Shown: positions 14,829 to 15,261 of the stretch, one piece after another
Numbering within the stretch: the stretch's first letter is position 1
Layout: each line of letters starts with the position of its first letter
Assembly (NCBI GenBank): GCA_013694495.1
Contig: JACDCH010000512.1
Span: forward strand, 1-15,261
Direction: 5' to 3'
Length of the DNA: 15,261 bases
DNA from: Acidimicrobiia bacterium
Lineage (GTDB): Bacteria > Actinomycetota > Acidimicrobiia > Acidimicrobiales > JACDCH01
The notes under the pieces: generated by a model
The model's database searches: none
Told to the model about the DNA's origin: nothing
The model's input: only the letters and a program-made list of their open reading frames with translations
Program-made: the position numbers and the translations under genes

Positions 14829-14894
14829 ATCTTGGCGTGGAGCACGCTGTACCTCCTTGCTCGCCCGCGACGCGGCCGGGGAGTGTGAAGCCTC

Positions 14895-15086
14895 GTGAGC
14901 GACGACGAGGCGTTCCCGCCGGCTCCCGACGTAAACGACCTCGCCGAGCGCCGAGTCATCCTGCTGAGCGCTGCCGCTGCTGCCGCGTTCATGAAGGCTC
15001 TCGATGTGCCCGCCGCGGTGAACCCGCGGCTCGCGGACACCCTTGCCCGCGAGCAACGGTTCCGGTGGATCGAACCGATGAGCTGA
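14895..15086 (+). CDS. Short protein resembling the tail of a DUF1778 (TacA-type) antitoxin
   Basis: The 63-residue product has the segment LAERRVILLSAAAAAAFMKALDVPAAVNPRLADTL, reminiscent of the C-terminal toxin-binding part of DUF1778 antitoxins (an RxxLxxxxxxxFxxALD pattern). The DNA-binding N-terminal half of that family is absent, and no upstream frame supplies it. The GTG start has GGGGAG about 11 bases before it. No GNAT-type toxin follows: only a 31-codon frame (15109-15204) that I do not recognise. Either a remnant after deletion or an unrelated small gene. Divergent from the antitoxin at 14802. Confidence 0.5.
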   Translation: MSDDEAFPPAPDVNDLAERRVILLSAAAAAAFMKALDVPAAVNPRLADTLAREQRFRWIEPMS

Positions 15087-15261
15087 CCAGCGCCTTCACC
15101 TCAGTTCGATGCGTGTCCGCAAGGGAGCGAACGCCCTGTTCGCCGACAGGCTGGGTGAGGACGGCGGCGACATGGTCGGTGAGGCTGTGATGGGGGCGCG
15201 CTGAGGCGTGGTCGTGGTGGTCATCGTTGGCGGCGTTGTCAGTCGGCGGTGATCTCGGTGA
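15087..15261. other. Right end of window, no supported gene
   Basis: No convincing coding region. A minus-strand frame open to the window edge reads TEITAD and stops at 15239-15241, which could be the last codons of a gene to the right. A GTGGT-rich stretch at about 15207-15225 is simple sequence. Confidence 0.4.

Noticed and set aside
15109..15204. 31-codon plus-strand frame near the right edge
   Set aside because: Too short, no ribosome binding site, no family resemblance.
6509..15261. Second copy of the tRNA 3' end as a right attachment site
   Set aside because: I looked for the T-arm and acceptor sequence by eye and found no direct repeat; a computed search could still find a short or diverged copy.

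Overview
High-GC window with dense, tightly overlapping genes, a SecG with an actinobacterial look, GTG/TTG starts, and several start codons that lack a Shine-Dalgarno but sit 6-7 bases after a TAnnnT box. This points to an actinobacterium; a member of Acidimicrobiia is my guess, not something the sequence proves. The window divides at a tRNA gene into a conserved-looking left part and an accessory right part.

Left part (1-6510): a peptide-type ABC transporter operon read left to right. Two permeases (OppB/DppB and OppC/DppC type) and two ATPases (OppD/DppD and OppF/DppF type) overlap one another by 1 to 8 bases. After a short gap comes secG, then a lipoprotein substrate-binding protein of the same transporter class. 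secG and the binding-protein gene are separated by a segment of about 165 bases bounded by a perfect 16-base inverted repeat starting with CTAG. A tRNA-Leu(GAG) follows.

Right part (6490-15261): mobile or accessory DNA entered at the tRNA. A large serine recombinase on the minus strand ends inside the T-loop of the tRNA, so the tRNA 3' end and the recombinase C-terminus share DNA. It is translationally coupled to a small helix-turn-helix gene whose 3' half carries three evenly spaced palindromes. Divergent from these is a protein with two ribbon-helix-helix-like segments, followed by a small acidic protein. Next comes a 1030-residue PLD nuclease-superfamily 2 helicase-DUF3427 protein (minus strand), a likely defence or restriction-like cargo gene, with a small divergent gene beside it. 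Then follow a minus-strand cluster (ribbon-helix-helix-like antitoxin, PIN-like toxin, a small unknown protein, and a DUF2442 gene broken by one missing base) and a short plus-strand gene resembling the tail of a DUF1778 antitoxin. I saw no second copy of the tRNA 3' end, no relaxase and no replication gene, so the right end of the element is probably outside the window or eroded.

The points most worth checking are the phased palindrome array inside the regulator gene, the recombinase/tRNA overlap, the helicase locus as candidate defence cargo, the leaderless-promoter pattern shared by three cargo genes, and the single-base frameshift in the DUF2442 gene.
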